Shown here: positions 17,657-25,661 of the stretch, one piece after another
Numbering within the stretch: the stretch's first letter is position 1
How the letters are laid out: each line of letters begins with the position of its first letter
Source of the DNA: Verrucomicrobiota bacterium
GTDB taxonomy: Bacteria; Verrucomicrobiota; Verrucomicrobiia; Limisphaerales; JADLHS01
NCBI GenBank assembly: GCA_013140495.1
Contig: JABFSR010000084.1
Span: 1-52,628 of the forward strand
Direction of reading: 5' to 3'
DNA: 52,628 bases
The notes under the pieces: model-generated
Told to the model about the DNA's origin: nothing
Database searches by the model: none
What the model saw: the letters and a program-made list of their open reading frames with translations, nothing else
Made by a program: the position numbers and the translations under genes

Positions 17657-18625
17657 TCAGTTATTGTGGTATTGGAGCATGGCTGAGACGTGTAGATGGC
17701 TGGATGCGGCGACTGTGGCAGTGGTGACAATCCCAATCACGTAAACACCATCCGCAGGCAGGGCGAAATCGGCGCTGACAGCTGTGCCCTGGGAGTCAGC
17801 CGCCGGGACTGTGAAGGTCGCGCCGTTGCTGCCAGTCACCACGGTTCCCATCGCGTAAATATCCAGGCCCGCGCCACCGCTCGTGGAGGGCCTCGTCACG
17901 GGGTATAATCCAAATGTGAAATTGCCTGTTGGCGCAACGTCGTTAACCTCCAAAATCGCCCGGATACGGAGCTTGGCGGCAACCCCGTTGATGGTGGGGT
18001 AATCCGCGCCGACAATGTGGATCAAACATGGTGGATAAAGTGTGCCGGTTCCAGTGATGCCGACAGCATCACCGAGCGGCAGAAAATAAGTGCCCGCCAC
18101 ACTCGCCTCAGTGAGCGATCCGCCAGCGGACGCAATGGTCTTAAACTGGCCGCCAAAAACGGGATTTAAGTTAAGCGTGACGGCGTTGTCCCGGCGGTCA
18201 CTCTTGAGGATTGCTGAGAGCGGGAACGCGGCAGAATTCGTGACGCTGTTCGTGACTGTGCTGATGACCTGATACGGGCGCAGGTAGCCGAACGCGCCAA
18301 CGTCCACATTGGTGCCAGCCACAGAGAGGTTCGTGCCTTGGGCAACCCACACGAGCGCGAACGGGGCGGTCCACCAGTTCGTTTTGTCGCCAGATTGGAT
18401 GAAGGTGAAGGTGATCGTGGTGTTGGATGATCCTCCCGAACCGTAGCCCTCAAACTGGAGCGCAACCTGTGTGTTGCGAGTAGTGTCCAGATAATTTGTC
18501 GCTGCAATTCCGGAGGCTGTGAGCGTGCTCGATGCCGCGAAGAAGTTGGTGATGGAGAGATTTGTGAGGCTGTCCGCCGATGCGATCTGGCATGCAAAGA
18601 TGATAAGAACGATGATTTTCTTCAT
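17657..18625 (-). CDS. Exported virion or fibre-tip protein, paralogous to the gene at 19011 (322 aa)
   Basis: It starts MKKIIVLIIFACQIASADS, a clear Sec signal peptide. Residues about 20-150 (LTNLSITNFFAASS, NTQVALQFEGYGSGGSSNTTITFTF, WTAPFALVWVAQGTN, RPYQVISTVTNSVTNS) align with the whole protein encoded at 19011-19463, so the two are tandem duplicates. The second half (DAVGITGTGTLYPP to SHLHVSAMLQYHNN) is a separate beta-rich domain. It is the last phage gene before the host junction, where tail-fibre or accessory genes usually sit. It overlaps the previous gene by 4 bases. Function is inferred from position only. Confidence 0.62.
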   Translation of the reverse strand: MKKIIVLIIFACQIASADSLTNLSITNFFAASSTLTASGIAATNYLDTTRNTQVALQFEGYGSGGSSNTTITFTFIQSGDKTNWWTAPFALVWVAQGTNLSVAGTNVDVGAFGYLRPYQVISTVTNSVTNSAAFPLSAILKSDRRDNAVTLNLNPVFGGQFKTIASAGGSLTEASVAGTYFLPLGDAVGITGTGTLYPPCLIHIVGADYPTINGVAAKLRIRAILEVNDVAPTGNFTFGLYPVTRPSTSGGAGLDIYAMGTVVTGSNGATFTVPAADSQGTAVSADFALPADGVYVIGIVTTATVAASSHLHVSAMLQYHNN

Positions 18626-19014
18626 GTGTTGGTTGTGTTGTTAGGATAAGGCCAGTGTGCGTTGAGCCATGCCTGGCGGTCAGGGCATTTGCAATCGCGC
18701 TTGAAGACGATGTGGTACCAAAGTTTGAACTGCTCGCCACCGACCGCGCCTATGAGGCGGGCCGCAGTATCACCTATGCCGATCTCGCCAGGCTTTCGTT
18801 GGCGGGCGAGAAGCCGCAGAGGCAGAAACCATTCGGAAATTGCCTTTGGGTTTGGTGAATCGAGTTTTGCTGTGGCTGTAACCCGGTGGAATTCATCAGC
18901 GCTGATCTCAATTACCGTGCCGGTGAGTGTGCCTGAAGCGAGCAGCGCCCGGACATAATCCTCCCCGCGCCGTTGTGCGGCGGTGAGATTGATTCTGACA
19001 GTGGCGCTCCTCAT
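18622..19014 (-). CDS. Phage protein of unknown function with a C-terminal CxC motif (130 aa)
   Basis: The N-terminus MRSATVRINLTAAQRRGEDYVRALLASG looks helical. The middle is beta-rich and contains FLPLRLLARQRKPGEIGIGDTAARLIG. The C-terminal block FKLWYHIVFKRDCKCPDRQAWLNAHWPY has C-x-C and 'R..WLN', which I recall from small phage proteins placed among fibre genes ('C.C..R...LN'). No enzymatic motif is evident. It lies between the two paralogous exported proteins, with ATGA overlaps on both sides, so it is translated together with them. Confidence 0.6.
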   Translation of the reverse strand: MRSATVRINLTAAQRRGEDYVRALLASGTLTGTVIEISADEFHRVTATAKLDSPNPKAISEWFLPLRLLARQRKPGEIGIGDTAARLIGAVGGEQFKLWYHIVFKRDCKCPDRQAWLNAHWPYPNNTTNT

Positions 19015-19463
19015 TCGTCTCTCCGGTAGCCCTTCACCGTCGCCATAAGTGGCGCGCTGATGCTGTTGGTGATGTCGTTTGTGGCCGTGCTGGTCACCTG
19101 ATATGCCTTCACGTAAGGAAATGCCCCGGTGTCAACGTTGGTACCAAACGCAGCGCCGTTGGTGCCCTGCGCATACCAGACGAGTGCGAACGGTGCGAGA
19201 AACCAGTTGGTTGAATCGCGCGACTGAAGATACGTGAAGGTCAGCGTCGTGTTCGATGATGCGCCCGAGCCGTAGCCGATGAAGGACAGTCCGAGCTGCG
19301 TGTTGTGGGAACAGTCCAGAAAATTCAAGTTGGTATAAGTGTGGGTGGCCGATGTAGCGAACCAGTTCGTGGTGCTCAAGTTTGTGTAGGAGGCGTAAAA
19401 CTGGGCTGCACCTCTAATGCAGAGGCAGAGCAACAACGCGATGGCGATGAGTGGTTTTTTCAT
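19011..19463 (-). CDS. Exported virion-associated protein, shorter paralogue of the gene at 17657 (150 aa)
   Basis: Signal peptide MKKPLIAIALLLCLCIRGAAQ. The mature domain repeats the pattern of the gene at 17657: YTNLSTTNWFATSA, NTQLGLSFIGYGSGASSNTTLTFTY, FLAPFALVWYAQGTN and KAYQVTSTATNDITNS. Here the protein ends after this one domain (VKGYRRDE, matching LKSDRRDN in the paralogue). The duplication is clear at the protein level but DNA identity is only moderate, so it is not recent. Both copies keep their own Sec signal, which is unusual for virion parts. Confidence 0.65.
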   Translation of the reverse strand: MKKPLIAIALLLCLCIRGAAQFYASYTNLSTTNWFATSATHTYTNLNFLDCSHNTQLGLSFIGYGSGASSNTTLTFTYLQSRDSTNWFLAPFALVWYAQGTNGAAFGTNVDTGAFPYVKAYQVTSTATNDITNSISAPLMATVKGYRRDE

Positions 19464-20749
19464 GATGGGCAGCAGGCTGGTCCGACGTTGTAGGCACAGG
19501 GTCCGGTGAGGCAGCGCATGAACATCATTGCGAAGCCGTATTCGTAGGTCTGGTCACCAGGCCCGAGATAGATTGTGTCTTCCACCGGCGTTGTGGCCGG
19601 GTCGTAGAACAATGTGTCGCAGTCGGTGCGCCCGGTCAGCACATAATTCCCTGGCGAACATTCCCACGACATGGGAGATGCTTCGGAGGGGACGCAGTCG
19701 CATAGTTGCTGTTCGATGGAGATCAGACATGCGGACTCACCATGAGGCGATGCTCCAAATTTTGATACAAAAACATAAGGCGCACCAATTATATCAGAGA
19801 GCAGGTCGCCACCCGGTCCCGGATAGTTGTAACTGCTCCAGCCCGTGTTCTCAGACAATGCGGGCATTTGCAACGAACGGCCAGGCAGCATGGGTGGCAC
19901 ATTTGTCCCCGCCAAAGCAGTTCCGATCTGCTCCAGATTCCCATAAATTTTTGAGACGTAAGGCGCGAATGCAGCACCGCCACAAAGGTCATTCTCGGCA
20001 GTGGTGAGAGTCACGGGCCAGCCGCTGTAAGCACGGGTGTATTCCTTGTTCCATGTCCGCCCTGTGAAGTCGGCGAGCATGGCCTGCGCGTCTTCAACGC
20101 AATCCGAAATCGTGTAAGGCTCCGTCAAATTGATCTCCATGTGTTGCGTGTCCACACCGAGGCCATGACCTGTATCGGGAAGCACATAATCGAAAGTTGC
20201 GCCGGCTTCACGCAGCGTAATTGTGGCCTTGCCGTCCGGAAAACCAGTGTCGTTGGCTGTCCTCCAAAATGGAGTGCAGGCGGTGAATGATGGATCAGCC
20301 GAATTATCAACGATGGTATATTCGCCGGTTGATTCGTTGAGGTCTGCCTGCCAGTAAATGCCGCCGCCGGTACCGTTGTCAGCCACGAACAGCGCCGTTT
20401 TAATGAGGCCAGTATTTCTATCCCACGTGACAGTCCCATTCCACGTGGCTGTTACTCGGGCTGGACTGGCATCCACGTATGTGCTTGTGCCGATCATCTC
20501 ATACCTTAGATAACGCGTATGACCGCAGGCATAGTGTGGGCTGTAAACCATCCATGCGAACAGGCCCGAAACGAAAATGGTATGTGATTCGATGTAAAAA
20601 GTATCGTCCACCCGATCCGCACCTTCGGACGTCCACGTGCCGAGCCATGGGGCTTCGTTTCCGGGCAGACCGGCATGCTGCTTGATGGCGTTGGCCATGA
20701 TCGCGCGACACTCGGCGAGGCAACAACAATTCTGGAAGAGTCCGCCCAT
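19460..20749 (-). CDS. Cysteine-rich tail-region protein of unknown function (429 aa)
   Basis: No signal peptide is seen. The protein is rich in Trp, Thr and Cys. Cysteines cluster at the N-terminus (FQNCCCLAEC) and C-terminus (CLISIEQQLCDCVPS, DCDTLF, CLTGPCAYNVGPACCPS). The middle is a beta-rich region (GTVTWDRNTGLIKTALF, GIYWQADLNESTGEYTIVD). It looks like a phage tail or fibre protein made for disulfide or metal cross-linking, but no family was recognised. It overlaps the next gene by 4 bases and follows the previous gene by one base. Confidence 0.6.
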   Translation of the reverse strand: MGGLFQNCCCLAECRAIMANAIKQHAGLPGNEAPWLGTWTSEGADRVDDTFYIESHTIFVSGLFAWMVYSPHYACGHTRYLRYEMIGTSTYVDASPARVTATWNGTVTWDRNTGLIKTALFVADNGTGGGIYWQADLNESTGEYTIVDNSADPSFTACTPFWRTANDTGFPDGKATITLREAGATFDYVLPDTGHGLGVDTQHMEINLTEPYTISDCVEDAQAMLADFTGRTWNKEYTRAYSGWPVTLTTAENDLCGGAAFAPYVSKIYGNLEQIGTALAGTNVPPMLPGRSLQMPALSENTGWSSYNYPGPGGDLLSDIIGAPYVFVSKFGASPHGESACLISIEQQLCDCVPSEASPMSWECSPGNYVLTGRTDCDTLFYDPATTPVEDTIYLGPGDQTYEYGFAMMFMRCLTGPCAYNVGPACCPS

Positions 20750-20750
20750 A

Positions 20751-21035
20751 TCAGATCGTGGGGTCGCTGGTCTTGGCGGTCGGGTACCAGGTGCTGCGCG
20801 GGATCATGCAGTATTGAGGCGTGCCTGCGTCATCACAGCCCTTGGTCTCGCGTAGCTGGATGTCCATGCCCATCGTCGTGCCGGGATCCAGCGGTGTTGT
20901 GCCGGGGTCTTTGCCAAGCGCCAGAACAACCGTGCCCCACGCCGTGTCCACCGTGCCGCTGTCATCCACCACCACGAGGAGGATGCGTTTATTCTCGGCA
21001 TCCAATTTTGCAACGACTGTGTAGTTGGTTGGCAT
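20751..21035 (-). CDS. Small tail-region protein (94 aa)
   Basis: The sequence MPTNYTVVAKLDAENKRILLVVVDDSGTVDTAW and onward forms a compact beta-rich domain with an acidic turn (DPGTTPLDPGTT) and a C-terminal RETKGCDDAGTPQYC segment. It sits between the hub-like gene and the Cys-rich protein, two bases after the former. No homologue was recognised. The coding call rests on tight packing in the late operon and regular codon use. Confidence 0.58.
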   Translation of the reverse strand: MPTNYTVVAKLDAENKRILLVVVDDSGTVDTAWGTVVLALGKDPGTTPLDPGTTMGMDIQLRETKGCDDAGTPQYCMIPRSTWYPTAKTSDPTI

Positions 21036-21037
21036 GA

Positions 21038-22855
21038 TTAAGCAACAAATCCAAAAGTGGAACCGATTTGATGCGATACACCGCTGCCGGCGCTGGTGTT
21101 TTCCTTGGGGAAATCCTCGCCAAGTTCTGCGGCGTTGTCGGAGAGCGATGCCGTCTCGCGCAGCTTGGGATTATACCATGTGCGCCGCAGCCGGTTGAAT
21201 TGCGCCATGCTCGCCAGATCACCAGCGCTCAAGAATCTGTTCGGGCCAAAACTGATGCTCGTGGTGCCGCTGCCATCGTTCTCTGTGATGCTTTGCACCT
21301 GGGCGTTCATCGTTGTCCATTCGCTGCGACCGCCAGTGAGGTTGAGCTTGTGGCCGAGATGCAGCAGCGGTCCATTGTTGGTGTCGTTCGTAGCCTCATC
21401 CTGAACGATGATGTTTTCGCCCTCGAATTGGAGAACTGAAAGTGCGTTGTAGATGCTTGCCGCGATGCCGCTCGGCACTGTCTCGCCGTCCACGTTGCTC
21501 GCGAGAGCCGAATAAGGGCCGGTGGTGGCGTTGGTGACGAGAATGCGCACGCTCAATTCTTTTTCATCTGGCTTCTCCGTCACGAGGGCGGCCACCGCGC
21601 CGGTTGCCGCCGCCGCCGTATGATAACGCACGAACGTGGCCTTGCAGGTGATCGTGACCCATTTCTGTGTGAAGCCCATCCAGTTTGCGATCTGTCCGCG
21701 TGTGACTTCGTTCGGATAGGTACCAAGACTGACGGTTGATCCGGAGTCATCCTTGATCGTGGCCGTGGCTGGAATTGTTATTGATCCAATCTTGTCACTC
21801 TTCAACCACTGCACCTTGTTTTTCCACCAGGCGAGCCGCGTGCCGGTGGTGGCATGGTTGGCATCCACCGCAGTGCATTCAATGGCGGCGCTCACAGTGG
21901 TGCTCGTGCTGCCTTGGAGATCAATCGTCTGGAGCAGCACACGCAGGCCGCCGTCGGGATCGAGCGCGCTGTTCGCTCCATGCGGGCCATATTTGTCCTT
22001 CTGCGCATCGCCACACTTCACCCAGGTGCTGCCATTGTCAGACCCGGTGATCCGGTATTGAAGCACCACGCCGCGCAACTGCAGATCGTAGCGAGGCACG
22101 ATTGATAGCCGCTTGTGATCCGTGCCGTTCAGAATGGCCAGACTCTTTGAGGTGCGGCTTGTGCGCGAGAGGAAGCTGATGGTGGGCGTGGGCACACCTG
22201 CTGTAGAGGTGGTGTAATCCCATATCATCGTCACGTCCGGCGAGAGTTCGAGCGCCTTTTGGATGACGTTCGAGCACATGATTTCGCGCGCAATGAACGA
22301 GGGCAGGTTCAATGCAGGCTCAACCGTGCCCACGATGACGGGTGTGGCGATCCCGGCGGCGACGGACTGCGCGATCAGGAACGTGCAGACATCGCTGATC
22401 TGTCCGCCGCTGGTGATCTTCTGATAAAAGTTCGAGCCGTCGAGGCGGGAGAACAGCAGCACCTCGGACATCGGCTTGTATTCCAGCGCGTGAGTGGTGG
22501 TGTTGCGGCTGGCGAAGTATTGCTGGTAAGGAATGTTGTCGAACAGATACCAGGCATTTTGAAAGGTGTAACGCACGCCTGCACCGCTTCCATCCTGCGC
22601 AGATTGAGGAGGCATGGCGTAACCGATGAACGCCACGTAACCACCAGACCAGATCGTGCCTGAGCCGGTGCGCTTGCGGCGGATGACTACCTTGCCCTCG
22701 AATGCAAAGATCGGAGTATCCGTGACTGCTGCACCGGGGATGTCGCCTGAATACACGGAGGCTGCAAGATTGCGATGTGAGCATTGCAATGAGCCGAGCG
22801 AGAAACCCCAGTCGCCCATGCTCTTTTCCTGACCTGCGTATTCGAGAGTGATCAT
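21038..22855 (-). CDS. Probable tail hub / tip protein (605 aa)
   Basis: The order tape-measure then this large protein then fibre genes is that of siphovirus tail-tip or hub proteins, which close the tube and hold the fibres. Sequence features: an N-terminal beta domain (VVIRRKRTGSGTIWSGGYVAFIGY), a long middle containing IMCSNVIQKALELSPDVTMIWDYTT, PTISFLSRTSRTSKSLAILNGTDH and RLSIVPRYDLQLRGVVLQY (the gp27/gp44-type hub arrangement by look), and a C-terminal QVQSITENDGSGTTSISFGPNRFLSAGDLASMAQFNR. No lysozyme motif. The call is by position and general pattern. Confidence 0.6.
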   Translation of the reverse strand: MITLEYAGQEKSMGDWGFSLGSLQCSHRNLAASVYSGDIPGAAVTDTPIFAFEGKVVIRRKRTGSGTIWSGGYVAFIGYAMPPQSAQDGSGAGVRYTFQNAWYLFDNIPYQQYFASRNTTTHALEYKPMSEVLLFSRLDGSNFYQKITSGGQISDVCTFLIAQSVAAGIATPVIVGTVEPALNLPSFIAREIMCSNVIQKALELSPDVTMIWDYTTSTAGVPTPTISFLSRTSRTSKSLAILNGTDHKRLSIVPRYDLQLRGVVLQYRITGSDNGSTWVKCGDAQKDKYGPHGANSALDPDGGLRVLLQTIDLQGSTSTTVSAAIECTAVDANHATTGTRLAWWKNKVQWLKSDKIGSITIPATATIKDDSGSTVSLGTYPNEVTRGQIANWMGFTQKWVTITCKATFVRYHTAAAATGAVAALVTEKPDEKELSVRILVTNATTGPYSALASNVDGETVPSGIAASIYNALSVLQFEGENIIVQDEATNDTNNGPLLHLGHKLNLTGGRSEWTTMNAQVQSITENDGSGTTSISFGPNRFLSAGDLASMAQFNRLRRTWYNPKLRETASLSDNAAELGEDFPKENTSAGSGVSHQIGSTFGFVA

Positions 22856-24108
22856 CGGCGCTCAGTCTGCTGGATTCTCATTTCGAGATTTTTAAGGCGG
22901 GCATCCAGCCCGATGGTGAGTCCGCCTGTTTTCTCAAGCACGCTGATCAGCCGTTCGTCGTATATTCTGCGCCGGGCCTGGTCTTGGGTGAGCATTTGGA
23001 TGGCCTGCTTGATGGTGACACTGCTGCCGGAACTGGCGGATGCGACTGTTCTAAGCAATCCCTGCTCCTCTGGAGTTGCGTGTCCGCCGCCTTTGAGCCG
23101 GGCCGCTATGCCCTCGGCTTCATCCAACAGCGAACCGCTGCGGCTTCTTACAGCGGCTTTATCTTCCGCTCCAATTGTGGCGTCGAGTTCGCCGATCCTG
23201 GCGTAGTTGCCCGTAGCGGCGGCGAGGGCGCGGGCGGCGGCAGAGTTCAGCTTCGTCTTGCGTCCGCCGAAGCGATCTATGGTTGATTGGTATTCAGATT
23301 GTTCATCACGGTTCTTGCCGAGCGCCAACGAAGCTTCCACCCCGTGCGCGATTTTTCCCGCAACCGATTCGTCTCCTTCCCCAAACCGTTTTACATATTC
23401 AGGCAGTCGCGTGAGGTCGCCTTCCTTGATTATTTTTGCCTCTTCCAATCTGGCCTCGGCGAGCTTGGCCGTGGCCTGTCTCAATTCTTCGTCGTTGCCG
23501 ATATCTGCAGCCGCCTGGGCCGCCCTCTTTGCCTCTTCATCCAGCGAGTCGCGAACTCCATAACGTGCCATGCGCTCCTTGCGGGGGTCGTTGATGAATT
23601 TGCCCTTGATGGGATCAGTGACATCGCCTGCGTGATCCAGTTGATCATTGAGCTGCTGCATGGTGGCGACGGCGCCCGCCATGTTTGTGCGCAGCGCATC
23701 CAGCTTGGAGGCATTCAACGTCTCAAGTTTTTTAGCCGTCTCCTCGATCTTCTCCTGCATCTTGTGAAACTTCTCGGTCAGAAAAGCGATGCCGATGCCT
23801 AGGGCTGTCAGGCCCAATGCAGGCAGGCTGACAAAACTGTGAAGTAGATGGCCAAGTTCTCCGAACTGGCGAAACAGAAGGTTGGTTGCCCTGTGGAGTC
23901 CATCTATATGCTCGGCGTGCTTCTTTGCCCCTTTGCCACCTTTGTCGTGCGCGTCCTCGGACTTCCGTTTCAACTCATCCAGTTCGCCCTGGAGTTTTTT
24001 GATTTCCGCCCGGAGCTTCTCAAGAATCTTTTGCGCCGTCTCATCACCCGTCTGCTGGGTGAGGATGTTGATCAGGATATCCAGTGAATTTTCGGATTCA
24101 GCGCCCAT
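22852..24108 (-). CDS. Probable short tape-measure protein (418 aa)
   Basis: The protein is mostly helical with coiled-coils (QKILEKLRAEIKKLQGELDELKRKSE; FHKMQEKIEETAKKLETLN; LRQATAKLAEARLEEAKI) and one hydrophobic segment at about residues 87-112 (HSFVSLPALGLTALGIGIAFLTEK). A coiled-coil protein with a central membrane-active helix between the tail tube and the hub is the usual profile of a tape measure, which sets tail length and takes part in DNA delivery. At 418 residues it is short and would imply a short tail if it works this way. Start and stop overlap neighbours by 4 bases. Confidence 0.6.
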   Translation of the reverse strand: MGAESENSLDILINILTQQTGDETAQKILEKLRAEIKKLQGELDELKRKSEDAHDKGGKGAKKHAEHIDGLHRATNLLFRQFGELGHLLHSFVSLPALGLTALGIGIAFLTEKFHKMQEKIEETAKKLETLNASKLDALRTNMAGAVATMQQLNDQLDHAGDVTDPIKGKFINDPRKERMARYGVRDSLDEEAKRAAQAAADIGNDEELRQATAKLAEARLEEAKIIKEGDLTRLPEYVKRFGEGDESVAGKIAHGVEASLALGKNRDEQSEYQSTIDRFGGRKTKLNSAAARALAAATGNYARIGELDATIGAEDKAAVRSRSGSLLDEAEGIAARLKGGGHATPEEQGLLRTVASASSGSSVTIKQAIQMLTQDQARRRIYDERLISVLEKTGGLTIGLDARLKNLEMRIQQTERR

Positions 24109-24111
24109 GGG

Positions 24112-24621
24112 TCAATTGACTTCTGGCGTAAAATAAACCTGGTTGGTCGGCGGAGCGCCGGGAACTATGCGGCTGCCTTCGATGTGGTTTGTGGTCCAGA
24201 AGGCGACACACTGGCGATACTGCTTTCGGAGATAGTCATTGGTGAGTTGTGTGCGGCAACCCTCGATCAGTGCCGCATCAAACTTTCGCACCATGTCAGC
24301 CTTGCGTTCCTTGAACCGGTCCTCGTAGGGATATTTGGCGATGAGTTCATCTGCCCTGTAAAGTGCCTTTGGTCGGGATAACAGCAGCCGGACAGGACTC
24401 AGTGTCACGACCCTGAATCCGGAATCTGTGAGGTCTATCCGCTCCACGGGCGGAAGATTAGTGGACTGGCCCTCGCGGCGCACGGGTTTGACCATCACCG
24501 GCAAGGGTGGGGATTCAATCTGTTTGCGGATGTTGCTGAGTGCGGAATTCGATGACACCTGGGAACTGGCCGGAAACACCAGCGCAGCGCCAACGATCAG
24601 GATTAAGTACGGAGTTTTCAT
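24112..24621 (-). CDS. Exported phage protein of unknown function (169 aa)
   Basis: The start at 24621 gives MKTPYLILIVGAALVFPASSQ, a Sec signal peptide, after a leader CCTCAACACACAATCCAAA. The longer frame overlaps the previous gene and is not protein-like. The mature part contains SNIRKQIESPPLPVMVKPVRR and a helical stretch YRADELIAKYPYEDRFKERKADMVRKF followed by CRTQLTNDYLRKQYRQCV. Nothing enzymatic was recognised. It lies immediately upstream of the tape-measure gene in the late operon. Confidence 0.6.
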   Translation of the reverse strand: MKTPYLILIVGAALVFPASSQVSSNSALSNIRKQIESPPLPVMVKPVRREGQSTNLPPVERIDLTDSGFRVVTLSPVRLLLSRPKALYRADELIAKYPYEDRFKERKADMVRKFDAALIEGCRTQLTNDYLRKQYRQCVAFWTTNHIEGSRIVPGAPPTNQVYFTPEVN

Positions 24622-24640
24622 TTTGGATTGTGTGTTGAGG

Positions 24641-25438
24641 TTAAGGACTGTTGGTATAGACCAACTGCCAGAATTGTTGCTCAATGGAAAGGAGATTGGT
24701 GGATACGTCATGTTCCACCCAGCCATACTCGTCGGCCACAATGTTCGTGACGTAAGACCAGTTCGTCAGATTCGTGCTCGTGTAGAGCGCAAAGATTTGA
24801 TCATGGTGCGCGTTCATCTGAATGGACTGCGGCCCGTAGTTGTTCGGGCCGGGTTGAACGGCAGGCAGCGGCCAGCGATCCCATACCAGAGGTGTGCTTG
24901 GCGGATGAACAGCGTCTTCATAAAAGTTCGGCCCGCCTTCCATCCACAAGCTCCAGGGAAGAAACAAACTGCTGGAATGGAACTCGAAGGTTGATCCGTA
25001 GCCCACCAAATCCTCTCCAAGGGTGGACCAGCTCAGATTTGAGAACGTGGCGCTGGATGAAAGCGTTCCTTCAAACAAAACGAATTCTGAGAACCACGTG
25101 TTCGTGTGGAAGACGCATTCGTCCTCATACCTGACGCGATCCGTGACGTAGTAATAAACATCGTAGGCGGGAGTGCCAGATAGTGAGACGAGAGTGATCT
25201 TGCTCGACCAGTTGTTTGTCGTGACTGGATTGTCCGACAGCAGCACCATACCTCCTGCTTCAGTGTAACCATACGTGTCCGTATCGAGATGATTCACGGA
25301 ATTGGTCACATCGCCAGAGGGCCACGGATGATCCTGACCGGGACATCCGAAGCCCTGATGGCTCATTGTGAGTGTCTGCCCGAGGCAGTTGGCCGCGAGC
25401 AACAGCAGCGCGGCGATCAATGTTGGTTTCATGTTCAT
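24641..25438 (-). CDS. Exported phage protein with a 'STNLTNW' domain (about 265 aa)
   Basis: The start at 25438 (MNMKPTLIAALLLLAANCLGQ) gives a clear signal peptide; the second ATG at 25432 is equally possible. The mature protein is aromatic-rich (NHLDTDTYGYTEAGGMVLLSD, YDVYYYVTDRVRYEDECVF). It ends with FALYTSTNLTNWSYVTNIVADEYGWVEHDVS and WQLVYTN. The 'STNLTNW..VTNI' block is a domain I recall as very common in exported verrucomicrobial proteins, so this gene looks adapted to its host lineage. Its likely role is virion surface or host-surface binding, inferred from position in the tail region. Confidence 0.62.
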   Translation of the reverse strand: MNMKPTLIAALLLLAANCLGQTLTMSHQGFGCPGQDHPWPSGDVTNSVNHLDTDTYGYTEAGGMVLLSDNPVTTNNWSSKITLVSLSGTPAYDVYYYVTDRVRYEDECVFHTNTWFSEFVLFEGTLSSSATFSNLSWSTLGEDLVGYGSTFEFHSSSLFLPWSLWMEGGPNFYEDAVHPPSTPLVWDRWPLPAVQPGPNNYGPQSIQMNAHHDQIFALYTSTNLTNWSYVTNIVADEYGWVEHDVSTNLLSIEQQFWQLVYTNSP

Positions 25439-25442
25439 AAAT

Positions 25443-25661
25443 TTACAGCGTTGACAGTTCATTGGTTGAATCGTTCGAGTTCGAGAATTGAAAAACCTCC
25501 GGCTCGCCGGGTGTGCCGGCACCGGCCTGCTTGACGCCCTCCTTGCCGCGTCCAACCCGGAACCTGCAACTTGCAACCTGCCACCAATGCAGGCACAGGC
25601 CACAGCTTGCCCCGTCGGATCGGATTGTAATGTGATGATTGTTGCAGCGCGGGCAGTTCAT
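25443..25661 (-). CDS. Small zinc-ribbon protein (72 aa), possibly Com-like
   Basis: The start is fixed by an ATGA overlap with the stop of the fibre gene. The first 30 residues, MNCPRCNNHHITIRSDGASC and then GLCLHWWQ, hold two CxxC pairs, a zinc-ribbon. In phage Mu the small zinc-finger protein Com controls translation of mom late in infection; a similar regulatory role here is only a guess. The remaining 40 residues are encoded by a tandem-repeat-like stretch (around 25545-25585, GCAACTTGCAACCTGC) and spacer DNA, so the C-terminus may have been altered by repeat insertion. Confidence 0.55.
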   Translation of the reverse strand: MNCPRCNNHHITIRSDGASCGLCLHWWQVASCRFRVGRGKEGVKQAGAGTPGEPEVFQFSNSNDSTNELSTL

